64,000 bases of DNA from Mycobacterium sp. AZCC_0083 (GCF_014202335.1 NZ_JACHGP010000003.1:124001-188000); one strand, 5' to 3'. Positions 1 to 10,450 are shown, counted from the stretch's first letter. Numbers and translations: made by a program. The notes: generated by a model from the sequence alone, not told the origin.

Positions 1-809
1 TAGCCCGTGGTCAATCGGATGCCGATGGCCGTGACGACCACGTTGATCACGAACAACGCCATGAACGCGTACACCACCGTCTCGTTGACCGCGTTACCCA
101 CCGCCTTGGCCCCACCACCGGACACGGTCAAGCCGCGATAGCACGCCACCAACCCGGCGATCAGCCCGAACAGCGCCGCCTTCACACACGAGATGATCAC
201 CTCGGGCACCCCGGTCAACAGCGTGATCCCGGCAGCGAACGCCCCGGGATTGACGTCTTGAATGAACACCGAGAAGAAGTAACCACCGAGAATCCCGATG
301 ATCACCACCAGTGAGTTCAGCAGCAGCGCCACCAAACCCGACGCCAACATCCGCGGCGCCACCAAGCGCTGCACCGGGTTGATGCCCAGAACCTCCATCG
401 CGTCGATCTCCTCGCGGATCGTGCGCGACCCCAGATCAGCGCACATCGCCGTCGCCCCCGCACCAGCCACGATCAACACCGTCACCAACGGACCCACCTG
501 GGTGACCGCACCGAACGCCGCCCCTGCCCCCGACAGATCCGCCGCCCCGAGCTCGCGCAACAGGATGTTCAGCGTGAACGACACCAGCACCGTGAACGGA
601 ATCGCCACCAGCAGCGTCGGCATCAACGACACCCGCGCCACGAACCACGACTGCTCCAGAAACTCCCGCCACTGAAACGGCCGCACGAAAACGAACTTCA
701 CCGCATCTGCCGACATCGCGAACAACCCTCCGACGGCCTGCATCGGCCCAGAGATGCCGCGCCCCAGGGCAATACCAGGAGACCAGCGTCCGGCGTTGCC
801 ATCGGCCAT
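1..809 (-). CDS. yrbEA: YrbE/MlaE-family ABC permease of an mce operon (YrbEA), reaching the window edge
   Basis: Integral membrane permease of an Mce lipid-import system, working with a second YrbE and the secreted Mce proteins. 269 residues are readable from an ATG at 809. Family signatures are visible: the PFQWREF segment near residue 46 and the strongly conserved DLGSRTIREEIDAMEVLGI stretch near residue 130, followed by hydrophobic segments ending in GIRL. The last codon is cut after TA, so the stop is probably the next base outside the window. Position as first gene of the unit and the match to YrbEA rather than YrbEB suggest the rest of the mce operon lies beyond base 1. A palindromic operator shared with the neighbouring TetR gene lies about 50 bp upstream. 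Confidence 0.9.
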   Translation of the reverse strand, partial: MADGNAGRWSPGIALGRGISGPMQAVGGLFAMSADAVKFVFVRPFQWREFLEQSWFVARVSLMPTLLVAIPFTVLVSFTLNILLRELGAADLSGAGAAFGAVTQVGPLVTVLIVAGAGATAMCADLGSRTIREEIDAMEVLGINPVQRLVAPRMLASGLVALLLNSLVVIIGILGGYFFSVFIQDVNPGAFAAGITLLTGVPEVIISCVKAALFGLIAGLVACYRGLTVSGGGAKAVGNAVNETVVYAFMALFVINVVVTAIGIRLTTG

Positions 810-858
810 ATCGATCCTCAGCCCCTCTCCGTCGCGCCCGCTACTACTCCTACCACAG

Positions 859-880
859 ATCATGTCAGGACTGACATGAT
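859..880. promoter_or_regulatory. TetR-type operator upstream of the mce operon (copy 1)
   Basis: Perfect inverted repeat: arms ATCATGTCAG and CTGACATGAT around a GA spacer. The core TGTCAG-N2-CTGACA (863-876) is the same as in the two palindromes at 1631 and 1656, in front of the TetR gene and the FAD oxidoreductase. It sits about 50 bp upstream of the yrbEA start, where repressor binding would block transcription. Confidence 0.75.
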
Positions 881-990
881 TTTGCGAGAAGGTTGACGAG
901 AGCGTTCAGATAGCACCCAGGGCGTGGGTTACTCGCACTTCTGCACCGCAACCGCTATCTCAGCGGTGTCGGTGCGGGCGATTCAGTGCG

Positions 991-1596
991 TCAGGACAGC
1001 AGCGGTGCCAGGCCCGAACGGAGGAGGTCGACACTGGCGACGACGATCTCGCGGATGTCGCCCTTGCAACCGCCACGGCCCCAATTCTCCACCGCTGCAA
1101 CGAGAGCCGCGGCCAGCGTCGCACCCGCGACCTCTGCAACCAGATCGACGTCCTGCACGTCCGCGTATCGAGTCTTGACGAAGTCGGTCAGCGCCGAGGC
1201 GAACGACGCCTGCACGACGCGGAGATGGCTGGCGATGCGTTCGGCGTTGATCAGCTCCGTCCGTGCCGTCGCCGCCTGGCGCACGACCTCGAGCTCGTGC
1301 GGGAAGGTCTCGACGCTGGCCAGAACCGCTTCGAAGAGTGACTCCGAGGAGGGTCGCTGCGCGAGCGCTTCGGAGAGCCACTCCAGATGGGTGTCGTAGT
1401 CCTGAAAGAGCACGGCTTCCTTCGTCGGAAAGTGCCGAAAGAAGGTGCGCTCGGTAACCCCGGCCTCTCGTGCCAGCTCGGTAACCGTCACGTTCGAGAA
1501 GCCCTTGCTCGCGAAGCTCGCCAAAGCAACTCGTCGAAGCGCTTCGTGCGTCGTCCGCCGGCGAAGCTCGTGGAGGTTGGGCTTCGTGGGCGTCAT
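991..1596 (-). CDS. TetR/AcrR-family transcriptional regulator
   Basis: A 201-residue regulator. The N-terminal helix-turn-helix is clear around residues 20-60 (FASKGFSNVTVTELA, then TERTFFRHFPTKEAVLF), followed by an all-helical ligand domain. The start was placed at ATG 1596 (MTPTKPNLHE) rather than a GTG ten codons upstream; no strong ribosome site is visible and the message may be nearly leaderless. It lies between an mce operon and a divergent FAD oxidoreductase, and three identical-core palindromes occupy the promoters of all three units. The likely role is autorepression plus control of both neighbours; the ligand is unknown, though an Mce substrate (lipid or sterol-like) is plausible. 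Confidence 0.88.
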   Translation of the reverse strand: MTPTKPNLHELRRRTTHEALRRVALASFASKGFSNVTVTELAREAGVTERTFFRHFPTKEAVLFQDYDTHLEWLSEALAQRPSSESLFEAVLASVETFPHELEVVRQAATARTELINAERIASHLRVVQASFASALTDFVKTRYADVQDVDLVAEVAGATLAAALVAAVENWGRGGCKGDIREIVVASVDLLRSGLAPLLS

Positions 1597-1630
1597 AACC
1601 CGGCGATCGTATCTCACCCCTTCCAAAATA

Positions 1631-1669
1631 TGTCAGCACTGACATCTTCCAATTGTGTCAGTACTGACA
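1631..1669. promoter_or_regulatory. Tandem TetR-type operators (copies 2 and 3)
   Basis: Two palindromes, TGTCAGCACTGACA (1631-1644) and TGTCAGTACTGACA (1656-1669), with centres 25 bp apart. They lie in the divergent promoter between the TetR gene and the FAD oxidoreductase and share the core of the site at 863-876. The arrangement fits cooperative binding of two repressor dimers. Confidence 0.75.
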
Positions 1670-1714
1670 TATTGTTCGATCGAGTACTCGCCTACCGAGA
1701 AGGAGAACTGGGCA

Positions 1715-3286
1715 ATGAGCGATTACGACGCGATCGTCGTAGGTGCCGGTCACAACGGACTGACCGCGGCGGCACTCCTGCAACGCGAGGGCCTGAAAAC
1801 GGTGTGCTTGGAGGCCAACACCTACACCGGCGGCATGGCGGCGACCGTTGAGCTGATCGACGGATTCCGTTATGAGATAGCCGGTTCGGTGCAGTTTCCC
1901 ACGTCCAGCGTGATCGCCAAGGATCTGGGATTGGACACCCTCGCCACCCTCGAGCCGGAAGTCATGTCGGTCAACATCGGGGAGGGCGGAGAGGAGCCGA
2001 TGATCTTCTACCGGGATCCGATGAAGCTGATGGCACACCTCGGTGAGAGGCATGGCGCCGAAGCCATGATGGGGATGACCGGGCTGATCGAGTGGAGCCA
2101 AGGCCCGGCGCGCGCGCTCGGCCGCTTCGACGTGCGCAAGCCGCCCAAGACGCTCGACGAGATGTTCGCCTGCGCCTCGAACGAAGCCGAGCGCAAGGCC
2201 ATTCACGAGATGTTGTTCGGGTCGGCGATGGACGTCATCGACCGCTATCTGCCCGACAAGGACAAGCACGCGGTGATACGCGGGATGATGGCCTTCCTCG
2301 CCGTGAACTCCACATACCGCGGGCCGTACACGCCTGGCAGCGCAACGTGTCTGGCCTTCGCGCTGGCGGTCCCCGACGACACCACGGCGATGATGACCAA
2401 GCTGGACGGTGGCATCGGCGCACTGACCCAGCACCTACACGAGCTGTTCCTCGCCACCGGCGGCGAACTCCGACTTCGCACCAAGGTGGACAAGATCCTC
2501 GTCGAGAACGACCGCGTCACCGGGGTACGGCTGCGCGATGGTTCGGAGATCACCGCGTCGGTCGTCGTGTCCAACCTATCCCCCGACGTGACCCTCCTCG
2601 ACATGGTCGGAGTCGAACATCTACCGTCGGATCTGGTCTCCCGCCTGACCGGTCGTGACCACCGCGCGGCGTACATCCAGATGCACTTCGCCCTCGACGG
2701 CCTCCTCGAATACGCCGCGCCCTACGAATTTCTCAACGAACCGGGCATGCAGCAGTCGGTCAGCATCTTCGGCACACCCGAAGAACAGCAGTGGCAATGG
2801 GAGATGTGCGCACGTGGCTTCCTGCCGGACAACCCGTCACTGGGCCTCCAGATCCCGTCGGTCACCGACCCCCAGCTCGCGCCTCCCGGCAAGCACGCCG
2901 CAAGTGCATTCGCGTACGCCTTCCCCGTCGAGGTCGACCGCGAACAACACGGTCGGCTCAAGAACGAGATGGCAGAGCGGGTCATCGACAAGATCACGCA
3001 GTTCGCCCCCAACTTCAGGGACATTCAGATCCGGCACATCACCTTTGCGTCGTATCACATGCAGACCATGTTCGGAGCGCCTGCTGGCGACTTCTGCCAT
3101 GGACTGCTGCACCCGGATCTGATGGGTCAGAACAGGCCCGGCCCCAAGGGATTCCTCGACCTACCCGTGCCGATCGATGGGCTCTACCTCGGCGGCGCCG
3201 GCTGCCACGGCGGTCCAGGAATCACGTTCACCCCCGGCTACAACGCCGCCTACCAAGTTCTCGACGACTCGCCGGCCACTCGCTGA
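1715..3286 (+). CDS. FAD-dependent phytoene-desaturase-like oxidoreductase (COG1233/PYROXD2 type)
   Basis: A 523-residue flavoprotein. The N-terminal dinucleotide-binding motif is [15 protein letters not shown], followed by an acidic residue at the end of strand 2 ([10 protein letters not shown]). The C-terminal FAD contact is [16 protein letters not shown]. The family includes carotenoid desaturases/isomerases and PYROXD2-like proteins; no carotenoid genes are nearby, so the substrate is not known. ATG 1715 was chosen because GAGAAGGAGA lies 8 bp upstream; a GTG at 1655 is in frame but sits inside the operator. The ferredoxin gene begins one base after the stop, suggesting an electron-transfer pair under the TetR regulator. 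Confidence 0.85.
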   Translation: MSDYDAIVVGAGHNGLTAAALLQREGLKTVCLEANTYTGGMAATVELIDGFRYEIAGSVQFPTSSVIAKDLGLDTLATLEPEVMSVNIGEGGEEPMIFYRDPMKLMAHLGERHGAEAMMGMTGLIEWSQGPARALGRFDVRKPPKTLDEMFACASNEAERKAIHEMLFGSAMDVIDRYLPDKDKHAVIRGMMAFLAVNSTYRGPYTPGSATCLAFALAVPDDTTAMMTKLDGGIGALTQHLHELFLATGGELRLRTKVDKILVENDRVTGVRLRDGSEITASVVVSNLSPDVTLLDMVGVEHLPSDLVSRLTGRDHRAAYIQMHFALDGLLEYAAPYEFLNEPGMQQSVSIFGTPEEQQWQWEMCARGFLPDNPSLGLQIPSVTDPQLAPPGKHAASAFAYAFPVEVDREQHGRLKNEMAERVIDKITQFAPNFRDIQIRHITFASYHMQTMFGAPAGDFCHGLLHPDLMGQNRPGPKGFLDLPVPIDGLYLGGAGCHGGPGITFTPGYNAAYQVLDDSPATR

Positions 3287-3287
3287 C

Positions 3288-3632
3288 ATGACGTATTCGA
3301 TCGCCGAACCCTGCGTCGACATCAAGGACAAGGCGTGCGTCGAGGAATGCCCCGTCGACTGCATCTACGAGGGTGCTCGCATGTTGTACATCCAGCCCGA
3401 CGAGTGCGTGGACTGCGGCGCCTGCGAACCGGTCTGTCCGGTGGAGGCCATCTTCTACGAGGATGACATTCCCGATGAGTGGAGCGGCTACACCCAGATC
3501 AACGCCGACTTCTTCAGTGAGCTGGGATCACCGGGCAGCGCGTCCAGGACGGGCATGACGGCGAACGACCCACAGATGGTGATGGACCTGCAACCGATGG
3601 GCAGGACCGCTGACGGCAGCCGTCATTCTTAG
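3288..3632 (+). CDS. 7Fe-type (3Fe-4S/4Fe-4S) ferredoxin
   Basis: A 114-residue ferredoxin. The first cluster region has [13 protein letters not shown] and the second [16 protein letters not shown]. The spacing is that of FdxA-like actinobacterial ferredoxins that bind one 3Fe-4S and one 4Fe-4S cluster. The C-terminal 45 residues ([10 protein letters not shown] onward) are probably flexible. It starts one base after the stop of the FAD oxidoreductase, so the two are almost certainly co-transcribed; an electron donor or acceptor role for that enzyme is inferred from position only. Confidence 0.9.
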   Translation: MTYSIAEPCVDIKDKACVEECPVDCIYEGARMLYIQPDECVDCGACEPVCPVEAIFYEDDIPDEWSGYTQINADFFSELGSPGSASRTGMTANDPQMVMDLQPMGRTADGSRHS

Positions 3633-3678
3633 GGTAAACCCCGATTTCATTCCCGCGAATGACGGCTAGCGTGCGGTC

Positions 3679-3966
3679 ATGACCACGGCACTCCCCGTCG
3701 CCACTCGCTTCTTGGTGGAGTGGTACCGACCAAACCTGACGCGGGAGTTGATCGACGGCATGGTCGCCGGGCTCAACGCGGCCATCGCGATCCTGTCCGC
3801 CGAGGGGTCACCGGTGTGGCTGGTGATGACGGTGGCGGTACCCACCGACGAGGTGCTCTACGGCGTGTTCGCCGCCGACACACTGGACCTGGTGCGGGCT
3901 GCCTGCGAGCGGGCCGGGTCGGTGCCCGAGCGGATGAGCGTCGACATCGACGCCCGCACCTTCTAG
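3679..3966 (+). CDS. Small conserved hypothetical protein
   Basis: A 95-residue protein starting [10 protein letters not shown] after a short leader, with alternating helix/strand pattern and the segment [17 protein letters not shown] near residue 55. It looks like a small ferredoxin-fold (alpha/beta barrel-like) domain of the DUF4242 kind, but I cannot name it firmly. No clear ribosome site precedes ATG 3679. Its stop codon overlaps the convergent menG stop (CTAG shared). Confidence 0.7.
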   Translation: MTTALPVATRFLVEWYRPNLTRELIDGMVAGLNAAIAILSAEGSPVWLVMTVAVPTDEVLYGVFAADTLDLVRAACERAGSVPERMSVDIDARTF

Positions 3967-4649
3967 GGCTTGCTTGCGGCGTGCAGGGCGACGATGCCGC
4001 CGGAGAGATTGCGCCAGCGCACCGCCGACCATCCGGCAGTCGAGATCTGCTGCGCCAGTTCGGGCTGATCGGGCCATGCGCGGATCGACTCGGCGAGATA
4101 CACGTAGGCGTCCGGGTTCGACGACACTGCGGTGGCAATCCGCGGCAGCGCCTTCATCAGGTACTCCTTGTAGACGGTGGCGAACAACCCGTTCGTCGGC
4201 GTGGAGAACTCGCACACCACCAGCCGGCCACCGGGGCGCGTCACCCGCGCCATCTCGCGTAGCCCGGCCTGGTGATCGACGACGTTGCGCAGTCCGAAGC
4301 TGATCGTCACGGCGTCGAACGTCTCGTCGGCGAAGGGCAGCCGCGTGGCGTCGCCCGCGACCTTGGGCACGTCCCTGGCTGCGCCCGCTGCGAGCATTCC
4401 CACCGAGAAGTCGCACGCCACGCACGCCGCCCCCGATGCGGCCAGCTCCACCGTCGACACCGCGGTCCCAGCCGCCAAGTCGAGCACGGTGTCGCCTGGG
4501 CCGATCTGCAGCGCAGCGCGGGTCGCCCGTCGCCAGTACCGGTCCTGACCGAGTGACAGCACGGTGTTGGTCAGGTCGTACCGTCGCGCGACGCCGTCGA
4601 ACATGGACGCCACTTCGTGCGGGTCCTTGGCCAGCGTCGCCCTGTTCAC
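3963..4649 (-). CDS. menG: Demethylmenaquinone methyltransferase
   Basis: SAM-dependent C-methylation of demethylmenaquinone, the last methylation step of menaquinone synthesis. 228 residues. Signatures include the UbiE motif [18 protein letters not shown] near the N-terminus, the SAM site [25 protein letters not shown] and FGLRNV, and [19 protein letters not shown] 4649 was chosen because the protein then begins like M. tuberculosis MenH/UbiE (NRATLAKDP); reading further upstream has no family support and overlaps the next gene's promoter. Other men genes lie at 7995, 13530, 37708 and 49278. Confidence 0.95.
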   Translation of the reverse strand: MNRATLAKDPHEVASMFDGVARRYDLTNTVLSLGQDRYWRRATRAALQIGPGDTVLDLAAGTAVSTVELAASGAACVACDFSVGMLAAGAARDVPKVAGDATRLPFADETFDAVTISFGLRNVVDHQAGLREMARVTRPGGRLVVCEFSTPTNGLFATVYKEYLMKALPRIATAVSSNPDAYVYLAESIRAWPDQPELAQQISTAGWSAVRWRNLSGGIVALHAASKP

Positions 4650-4749
4650 GGTGCCGACGCTACCTGTGAATGTGCACGTGGCGGGAATGGGTAACCCCCT
4701 CACGCGTTGGTACCCCGCAGGAGGCACACGGAACGAAAGAGGAGAAGGC

Positions 4750-5574
4750 ATGGCTGACAAGGTTTGGTTCATCACGGGTGCGTCGCGTGGCTTCGGCAGG
4801 GAGTGGACGATTGCGGCCCTGGAGCGCGGCGACAAGGTGGCGGCGACGGCGCGGGACACCGCGACACTCGACGACCTGGTCGCCAAGTACGGTGACGCAC
4901 TGTTGCCGATCAAGCTGGACGTCAACGACCGCGCGGCCGACTTCGCGGCGGTCCGGGCGGCCCACGACCACTTCGGTCGGCTGGACATCGTCGTCAACAA
5001 CGCCGGCTACGGCCACTTCGGCTTCATCGAGGAGCTCACCGAGCAGGAGGCCCGCGACCAGATCGAGACGAACGTCTTCGGTGCGCTGTGGGTCACCCAG
5101 GCCGCGCTGCCCTACCTGCGGGCCCAGCGCAGCGGCCACATCATTCAGGTGTCGTCGATCGGCGGCATCACCGCATTCCAGAACGTCGGCATCTACCACG
5201 CCTCGAAGTGGGCGCTCGAGGGCTTCTCGCAGTCGCTTTCCCAGGAGGTCGCGCCGTTCGGCATCCACGTGACGCTGATCGAGCCTGGCGGGTTCTCCAC
5301 CGACTGGGCGGGCTCGTCGTCGAAACGCTCCGCGCAGCTGCCCGACTACAAGGAAGCGCACGAGGCGGCCGAACGCGCCCGCAGCCAGCGCGTCGCCACG
5401 CCCGGTGACCCGCAGGCATCCGCCGCCGCGGTGCTCAAGATCGTCGACGCCGAGAAGCCGCCGCTGCGGGTCTTCTTCGGGTCTCTGCCGATCCAGCTCG
5501 CGAAGGCCGACTACGAGAGCCGGATCAAGACCTGGGACGAGTGGCAGCCGGTCGCCGAGCTCGCGCAGGGCTAG
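4750..5574 (+). CDS. SDR-family NAD(P)-dependent oxidoreductase
   Basis: A 274-residue classical short-chain dehydrogenase. Cofactor motif TGASRGFG near residue 10, NNAGYG near residue 83, catalytic Ser in VSSIGG and YHASK (Tyr-x-x-x-Lys). RBS AAAGAGGAGAAGG directly precedes ATG 4750. The C-terminal half ([14 protein letters not shown]) resembles the cd05374-like SDRs common in actinobacteria. Substrate unknown. Its stop overlaps that of the convergent mgtA gene. Confidence 0.85.
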   Translation: MADKVWFITGASRGFGREWTIAALERGDKVAATARDTATLDDLVAKYGDALLPIKLDVNDRAADFAAVRAAHDHFGRLDIVVNNAGYGHFGFIEELTEQEARDQIETNVFGALWVTQAALPYLRAQRSGHIIQVSSIGGITAFQNVGIYHASKWALEGFSQSLSQEVAPFGIHVTLIEPGGFSTDWAGSSSKRSAQLPDYKEAHEAAERARSQRVATPGDPQASAAAVLKIVDAEKPPLRVFFGSLPIQLAKADYESRIKTWDEWQPVAELAQG

Positions 5575-6698
5575 GCGGCCTTGCGGCGGGCCTCGCCCAT
5601 GACCGCGTCGTAGTGGCCGAGCAGCTGATCGCACACCGCGGGCCAAGTGCGGTTCAGCACGCTACGGCGGGCGGCCACCGAGTAGCGTGCGCGCTCGGCG
5701 ATCAGGTGATCGACGGACTCGGACAGTCGGGCTTCGAACTGGCTGACGGGCAAGAGCAATCCGGTGTGCATGGGCGTGACCAAATCACGCGGTCCGCCCG
5801 CATCGGGAGCGACGACCGGTAGGCCGGACGCCATCGCCTCCTGCACCGCCTGGCAGAAGGTCTCGTGCTCACCCGCATGCACGAAAACGTCCATGCTCGC
5901 GTACGCGGCGGCCAGTTCGGCACCGTACAGCGCGCCGGTGAAAACAGCTGAGGGCATGAGGGATTCGAGCTTGGGTCGGTCGACGCCGTCACCGACGACG
6001 ACCACCCGAAGGTCCCCGCGGGCGGCCAAGCCGGCCAACCGTTCGACGTGCTTCTCCGGCGCAAGGCGGCCGACGAAGCCGATGATCGGCTTGCCGTCGG
6101 GCGACCACCTGGCACGGAGCGCGCCGTCACGCGCGGAGGGCACGAAGCCCGTCACGTCGACGCCTCGTCCCCAGTGATGCACCCGCGGGACGCCATGTGC
6201 GACCAGGTTTTCCATCGCCGACGTCGATGGCGCAAGGGTGCGGTCGGCGCGCGAGTGCAGATGACGCGTCCACGCCCATGCGACCCGCGACATCATGCCG
6301 ACGCCGTAGCTCTCTGCGAAACCCGCGATGTCGGTTTGGAATACGGCCACCGTCGGCACGCCAAGGAAGCGCGCGGCATGCAACCCGCCGTAGCCGAGCA
6401 ACGCGGGCGATGCGAGGTGCACCACGTCGGGCTTGAATCCCCGCAGCACGCCCACCATCCGCGGCCGGGGCACACCCAGCGGCAATGAGGTGACCTTGGG
6501 GAACATCCGCGACGGCACCCGATGAACGCGGATGCCATCGTGCAGACGTTCGGCGGGCTCCTCGCCGCGCGGTGTGTCCGGGGCGATGACGAGCGCCTCG
6601 TGGCCCGTGCGACGGAGATGCTCGATCACCCGAAGCACCGAGTTGGAAACACCGTTGACGTTCGGGAGGAAACTCTCTGCGACGATCGCAACGCGCAC
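5571..6698 (-). CDS. mgtA: GDP-mannose-dependent alpha-mannosyltransferase (MgtA/PimB type)
   Basis: A 375-residue GT-B glycosyltransferase, family 4. In mycobacteria the ortholog Rv0557 (formerly PimB) adds mannose to a glucuronosyl diacylglycerol acceptor at the cytoplasmic membrane. Sequence features: N-terminal [42 protein letters not shown], and the nucleotide-sugar site [19 protein letters not shown] (E-x7-E). GTG 6698 gives an N-terminus [12 protein letters not shown] equal to the M. tuberculosis protein. It lies next to menG as in M. tuberculosis. Confidence 0.92.
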   Translation of the reverse strand: MRVAIVAESFLPNVNGVSNSVLRVIEHLRRTGHEALVIAPDTPRGEEPAERLHDGIRVHRVPSRMFPKVTSLPLGVPRPRMVGVLRGFKPDVVHLASPALLGYGGLHAARFLGVPTVAVFQTDIAGFAESYGVGMMSRVAWAWTRHLHSRADRTLAPSTSAMENLVAHGVPRVHHWGRGVDVTGFVPSARDGALRARWSPDGKPIIGFVGRLAPEKHVERLAGLAARGDLRVVVVGDGVDRPKLESLMPSAVFTGALYGAELAAAYASMDVFVHAGEHETFCQAVQEAMASGLPVVAPDAGGPRDLVTPMHTGLLLPVSQFEARLSESVDHLIAERARYSVAARRSVLNRTWPAVCDQLLGHYDAVMGEARRKAA

Positions 6699-6805
6699 AA
6701 CGGAATAGTGACAGCGTCGACTGTCGAGGAGGTTGCGTAGAGGAATACGACACGCAAAGAGTCGCCCCCGCATACTGGAGGGGTCACATCAACGAGGAGG
6801 CACCA

Positions 6806-7498
6806 ATGCGGGTTGTGCGAACGGCGCTGGTGGTCGCCTTCAGCCTCGTATTGGTGGTCACCGGGTGCAGCCGTCAGATTACCGGGACCGCCCAGGTGGA
6901 CCCCAACCAAACGCTGGCCAGCATCACCAAGGACGGGTTCGGCATCCGCGCGGGCTCCGAAGAGGCGCCAGTGCAGGTGGAACTCTACACCGAACCGCAG
7001 TGCAGCCACTGCGCCGACCTGCAACACGACTTCGGCGATCAGATCGCCTACTACATCGGCATCGGGGCACTCGCGGTGACGTACCGCCCGGTGACCTTCC
7101 TCGATCAGGTGCCCGACGGATACTCCGCGCACGTCGCCAAGGCGATGTTCGCGGCCGCGGCGCCCGGTGGTGCCGAGGGCACCGACGGCACGACCGCACG
7201 CGCGTTCCAGCACTTCGTCCAAGACCTGTGGGGACATCAGGATCTCGGAGGGCCAGGCCCCTCGGAGAACGACATGGCCGACATGGCGCAGAAGTCGGGA
7301 ATCCCCGCCAGCCAGGTCGACGCGATCGCGAGCGGCGCGTCGGACGTCGACACGAAGAACATGACCGACACCAACATGGAGTTCCTGTTCGAGATCGACC
7401 AGGTGAACACCGGAACGCCGACGATCTACGACCTCAAGAAGGACGAGAAGATCGACATCTACGACAACGACTGGCTTTCCAAGTTGATGGCGTCCTGA
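6806..7498 (+). CDS. Lipoprotein with DsbA-like thioredoxin fold
   Basis: A 230-residue exported protein. It has an N-terminal hydrophobic signal and lipobox VVTGC at about residue 21, then a thioredoxin-like domain with the redox motif CSHC in YTEPQCSHCADL. The central helical insertion and the late TPTIYDLKK (cis-Pro region) fit the DsbA/thioredoxin_4 superfamily. A role in disulfide formation or reduction outside the membrane is likely; the partner is unknown. RBS GAGGAGG precedes ATG 6806. The last 40 bp overlap the convergent membrane-protein gene. Confidence 0.85.
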   Translation: MRVVRTALVVAFSLVLVVTGCSRQITGTAQVDPNQTLASITKDGFGIRAGSEEAPVQVELYTEPQCSHCADLQHDFGDQIAYYIGIGALAVTYRPVTFLDQVPDGYSAHVAKAMFAAAAPGGAEGTDGTTARAFQHFVQDLWGHQDLGGPGPSENDMADMAQKSGIPASQVDAIASGASDVDTKNMTDTNMEFLFEIDQVNTGTPTIYDLKKDEKIDIYDNDWLSKLMAS

Positions 7499-7998
7499 CG
7501 ATCCAGGCGCCGCTGCACGACAGCCAAGCCGAATAGGGCCGCCCAGGCGATCAACCAGCCGACCACCGCGATCGATCCGGCGGGGATGATCGCCAGCGAG
7601 GCGTTGCGGTGCTGCACCCGCACCAGGTCGGGGTTGGTCTTGTCGTACTCCACGTAAATCCGCATGCCCGTGTCCAATTCGGACGGATAGAGCACGCCGA
7701 GCTCCGGCCGGTACGTGACGCGGTCTGGCGTGACGAACTCGATGGTGGAACGGCGCGGGCCCGCATCGAGAACCTCGGCGGCGGCCACTCCCATGTTGTG
7801 TTCGATCTGACGGTCGTTGCGCCACGCGCCGAATACCAGGAGCAGCGACATCAGGGTGACCAGGAACGCCGCGATGACTACCCCGATGCGCGTCCAACGA
7901 ATGATGCGCTGCGGGCGCGTCTCGCCGGGTTCGCCGTACAGGTGCGGAATCACGATGGCGCGCACCGCGTTCAACCGCGCAGTGATCTCCTTGATCAC
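7459..7998 (-). CDS. Membrane protein of the DUF3592 type (Rv0556-like)
   Basis: A 179-residue protein with one transmembrane segment near residue 40 and another near 150, separated by an extracytoplasmic domain ([37 protein letters not shown]). GTG 7998 overlaps the menD stop as GTGA, indicating translational coupling; longer readings upstream lie inside menD. The same menD-linked position is seen for Rv0556 in M. tuberculosis. Function unknown. Confidence 0.85.
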   Translation of the reverse strand: MIKEITARLNAVRAIVIPHLYGEPGETRPQRIIRWTRIGVVIAAFLVTLMSLLLVFGAWRNDRQIEHNMGVAAAEVLDAGPRRSTIEFVTPDRVTYRPELGVLYPSELDTGMRIYVEYDKTNPDLVRVQHRNASLAIIPAGSIAVVGWLIAWAALFGLAVVQRRLDRQDAINLESQSLS

Positions 7999-9644
7999 AG
8001 TGCGGCCTTGATCGACGCGTGCAACGCCCGCAGCGATGAGCGGTCGGCCTTCACCTCCAGCACCCGCATGCCGTCGAATTCCTCGGTCAGTGCGGCGGAG
8101 AGATCGTCGGCCTCGACCTGACGGCTTTCCACGTGATACGCGCGGCACAGCGCGCCGACGTCGACGTCGTGCGGGGTGCCGAAGATCCGTGCGGACACGT
8201 CGGAGAACCGGGGGTCGCCCTGCTCGAGCAGTTCGAAGATGCCGCCGCCGTTGTCATTGGACACCACGATGGTCAGGTTCTTCGGGGTCGGCTCGGTGGG
8301 GCCGATCAGCAGGCCCGAGCTGTCGTGCACGAACGTGAGGTCGCCGATCAGCGCGATGGTGCGTCCGCCCGTGCGGTCATGGGCCAGCGCCGCGCCGATC
8401 GCCGTCGACACCGTTCCGTCGATCCCTGCGACGCCGCGGTTGGACCGCACCTTGATCTTGGGGGCCACACCTCCCGGGTGAATCAGGTCGACCAGCGCGG
8501 CGTCGCGGACCGGGTTGGACGCGCCGAGCACCACCTGGTCGCCGTCGCGCAGACCCTTGGCGATGGCGGCCGCGACGTGCAGCCCCGTCGTCAGCGGATG
8601 CGCGGCGAGTTGCGCGCGGACCGTCTCGACGGCCTTGGCGTTCGCCGCGGCGCACCGCTTCAGCCATTCGGGGTCGGGCGTTCCCGAAGTCACGGCGCGG
8701 GTGCCGGTGGCCTGCGAGTTTCCGGACACGTCGGGCCAGCGTGGCCCGGTGGTCAGGGCGAACACCGGAACGGACGAATCGGCCAGCAGCGTGGACACCT
8801 GCCGGTGCAGCGTCGGGCGCCCGAGCATGATCACCTGCTGAGGGCGCAGCGACGGCAGCGCCAACGGATGCAGCGGGTTGGCCGCGGGCGGTGCCGTCGG
8901 CTCGGCGACGGTCGGCAGGTGCGCGAGGTTCTGCTGCACGCCGGCACCGTGGCCGGCGATGACGACGGTGTCGGGGGTCAGGTCGATGTCGAGCGGCTGA
9001 TCGAACGTCACCGGCGGCGTGTACGTCCAGGACTTCCCGTCCGGCCTGCCTGCCGGAGCGTAGTCCCCGGTGGAGACGGCGTCGGGCACCAACGGCTCGC
9101 GCAGCGGGATGTCGAACTGCACCGGTCCTGCGTTCGCGCTGCGAGACCCCTTGGCGGCCACCAGGACTCGACAGGTCGCCGAACGCCACTGGGCGTTGAG
9201 TTCGTTCAAGTGCTCAGTCGCGCCCTCGGCGAGGCCGAGACTGATCGTCTCCCGCATCTGGGTGCCGAAGTAGCCGAGCTGTTCCATCGTCTGGTTGGCG
9301 CCGGTGCCGAGCAGTTCGTAGGGCCGGTTGGCGCTCAGCACGATCAGCGGCACGCGCGCGTAGTTGGCCTCGATGACCGCGGGCCCGAGGTTGGCCACCG
9401 CGGTGCCCGACGTCATCGCGACGCAGACCGGCGCTCCCGCCGCGACGGCCAGCCCGATCGCCAGATAACCGGCCGTGCGCTCGTCGATGCGGACGTGCAG
9501 CCGCAAGCGGCCGTCGCGGTCGGCGTCGTGCAGGGCGAAGGCCAGCGGAGCGTTGCGCGAACCGGGGCACAACACGACGTCGCGGACGCCGCCGCGAACG
9601 AGTTCGTCGACGACGACGCGGGCCTGCGTCGTCGAGGGGTTCAT
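7995..9644 (-). CDS. menD: 2-succinyl-5-enolpyruvyl-6-hydroxy-3-cyclohexene-1-carboxylate synthase
   Basis: Thiamine-diphosphate enzyme joining isochorismate and 2-oxoglutarate in menaquinone synthesis. 549 residues, the usual length. Seen: [14 protein letters not shown], the cofactor-activating Glu in [29 protein letters not shown], and the ThDP/Mg motif [13 protein letters not shown] with [11 protein letters not shown]. It lies 23 bp downstream of bpoC and overlaps the DUF3592 gene, forming a bpoC-menD-DUF3592 transcription unit. Confidence 0.96.
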   Translation of the reverse strand: MNPSTTQARVVVDELVRGGVRDVVLCPGSRNAPLAFALHDADRDGRLRLHVRIDERTAGYLAIGLAVAAGAPVCVAMTSGTAVANLGPAVIEANYARVPLIVLSANRPYELLGTGANQTMEQLGYFGTQMRETISLGLAEGATEHLNELNAQWRSATCRVLVAAKGSRSANAGPVQFDIPLREPLVPDAVSTGDYAPAGRPDGKSWTYTPPVTFDQPLDIDLTPDTVVIAGHGAGVQQNLAHLPTVAEPTAPPAANPLHPLALPSLRPQQVIMLGRPTLHRQVSTLLADSSVPVFALTTGPRWPDVSGNSQATGTRAVTSGTPDPEWLKRCAAANAKAVETVRAQLAAHPLTTGLHVAAAIAKGLRDGDQVVLGASNPVRDAALVDLIHPGGVAPKIKVRSNRGVAGIDGTVSTAIGAALAHDRTGGRTIALIGDLTFVHDSSGLLIGPTEPTPKNLTIVVSNDNGGGIFELLEQGDPRFSDVSARIFGTPHDVDVGALCRAYHVESRQVEADDLSAALTEEFDGMRVLEVKADRSSLRALHASIKAAL

Positions 9645-9667
9645 GATGCCGCCACTAGATCACTGTG

Positions 9668-10450
9668 TCATACGGCCGCAGCGAAGAACTCCAGCGCTGC
9701 GGCGTTCACGGGCTCCGGCCGCTCGAGGAAGCCGAGGTGTCCGGTATCGGGTATCTGCAGGTAGCGGCCGTTCGGGAGGGCGTCGGCGACCTCGCGGGCC
9801 AGATGGGGCGGCAGCACGATGTCGTCTGAGAAGCCGACCACCAGCACCGGCGCCGTGATGTTCCGGTAAGCAGGCAACCGGTTGCCCTCCGGCGCGATCC
9901 TGTTCTGGCTGCGCAGCCCTGGCGTCGGCTTGGTGGGCCACATGGTGAACATGTCGATCCAGTCGCGCACGGCCTGATCGTCGTTGAGCGTCTTGCGCGA
10001 GAAGTTCTCCAGCAGCCTGACCCGTGCGTCGTACTTCGGAGGGAGCTCGACACCGGACTCGAAGAGCTCCTCCTCGGCGGCGCGGAAGAAGTCGCGGGTG
10101 CGGTCCTCGCGGCCGCGAGTGGCCATCAGCACCGCTGCGGATACCAGGTCGGGGCGGGCCAGCATTAGCTCCTGGGTGACGAACGATCCCATCGAGTTCG
10201 CCACGATGCGGACGGGGCCCGCCGCGAGCTTCTCGATCAGCGCCGCGGTGTCGCTGACCATCTGCCCTGTGGTGAAGCCCTGGGCGTTCTCGGTCGCGCC
10301 GACACCGCGGTTGTCGAACGTGATGATGCGGTAGCCGGCCCGCAGGAAGGCCGGTACCTGGTGCAGATGCCAGGTCCGGCCCGCTCCCCCGCGGCCGGCG
10401 ATGAACAGAACGGGCTCCCCCGAGCCGCGGTCGTCGTAGGCCAGATTCAC
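9668..10450 (-). CDS. bpoC: Alpha/beta-hydrolase (BpoC-like, annotated as non-heme peroxidase)
   Basis: A 260-residue alpha/beta hydrolase. Oxyanion region FIAGRGGAGRTW, FDNRGVG, nucleophile Ser in VANSMGSF, acid DDI and His in DTGHLGF. The nucleophile elbow reads A-N-S-M-G; M. tuberculosis BpoC has GVSMG. GTG 10450 (VNLAYDDRGSGEP) matches the M. tuberculosis start; reading further upstream gives Arg-rich low-quality sequence. The fold is that of bromoperoxidase-type esterases, and its place between menC and menD in mycobacteria hints at a menaquinone role (MenH-like hydrolase), not proven. Confidence 0.9.
   Translation of the reverse strand: MNLAYDDRGSGEPVLFIAGRGGAGRTWHLHQVPAFLRAGYRIITFDNRGVGATENAQGFTTGQMVSDTAALIEKLAAGPVRIVANSMGSFVTQELMLARPDLVSAAVLMATRGREDRTRDFFRAAEEELFESGVELPPKYDARVRLLENFSRKTLNDDQAVRDWIDMFTMWPTKPTPGLRSQNRIAPEGNRLPAYRNITAPVLVVGFSDDIVLPPHLAREVADALPNGRYLQIPDTGHLGFLERPEPVNAAALEFFAAAV

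Noticed and set aside
4650..5000. Upstream extension of menG to a 345-residue protein
   Set aside because: The added part is antisense to the SDR gene and unlike any methyltransferase; GTG 4649 gives the family N-terminus.
8133..9764. Long open frame antisense to menD
   Set aside because: Composition is Arg/Gly/Val-rich with no family motif; it mirrors menD codon bias on the other strand.
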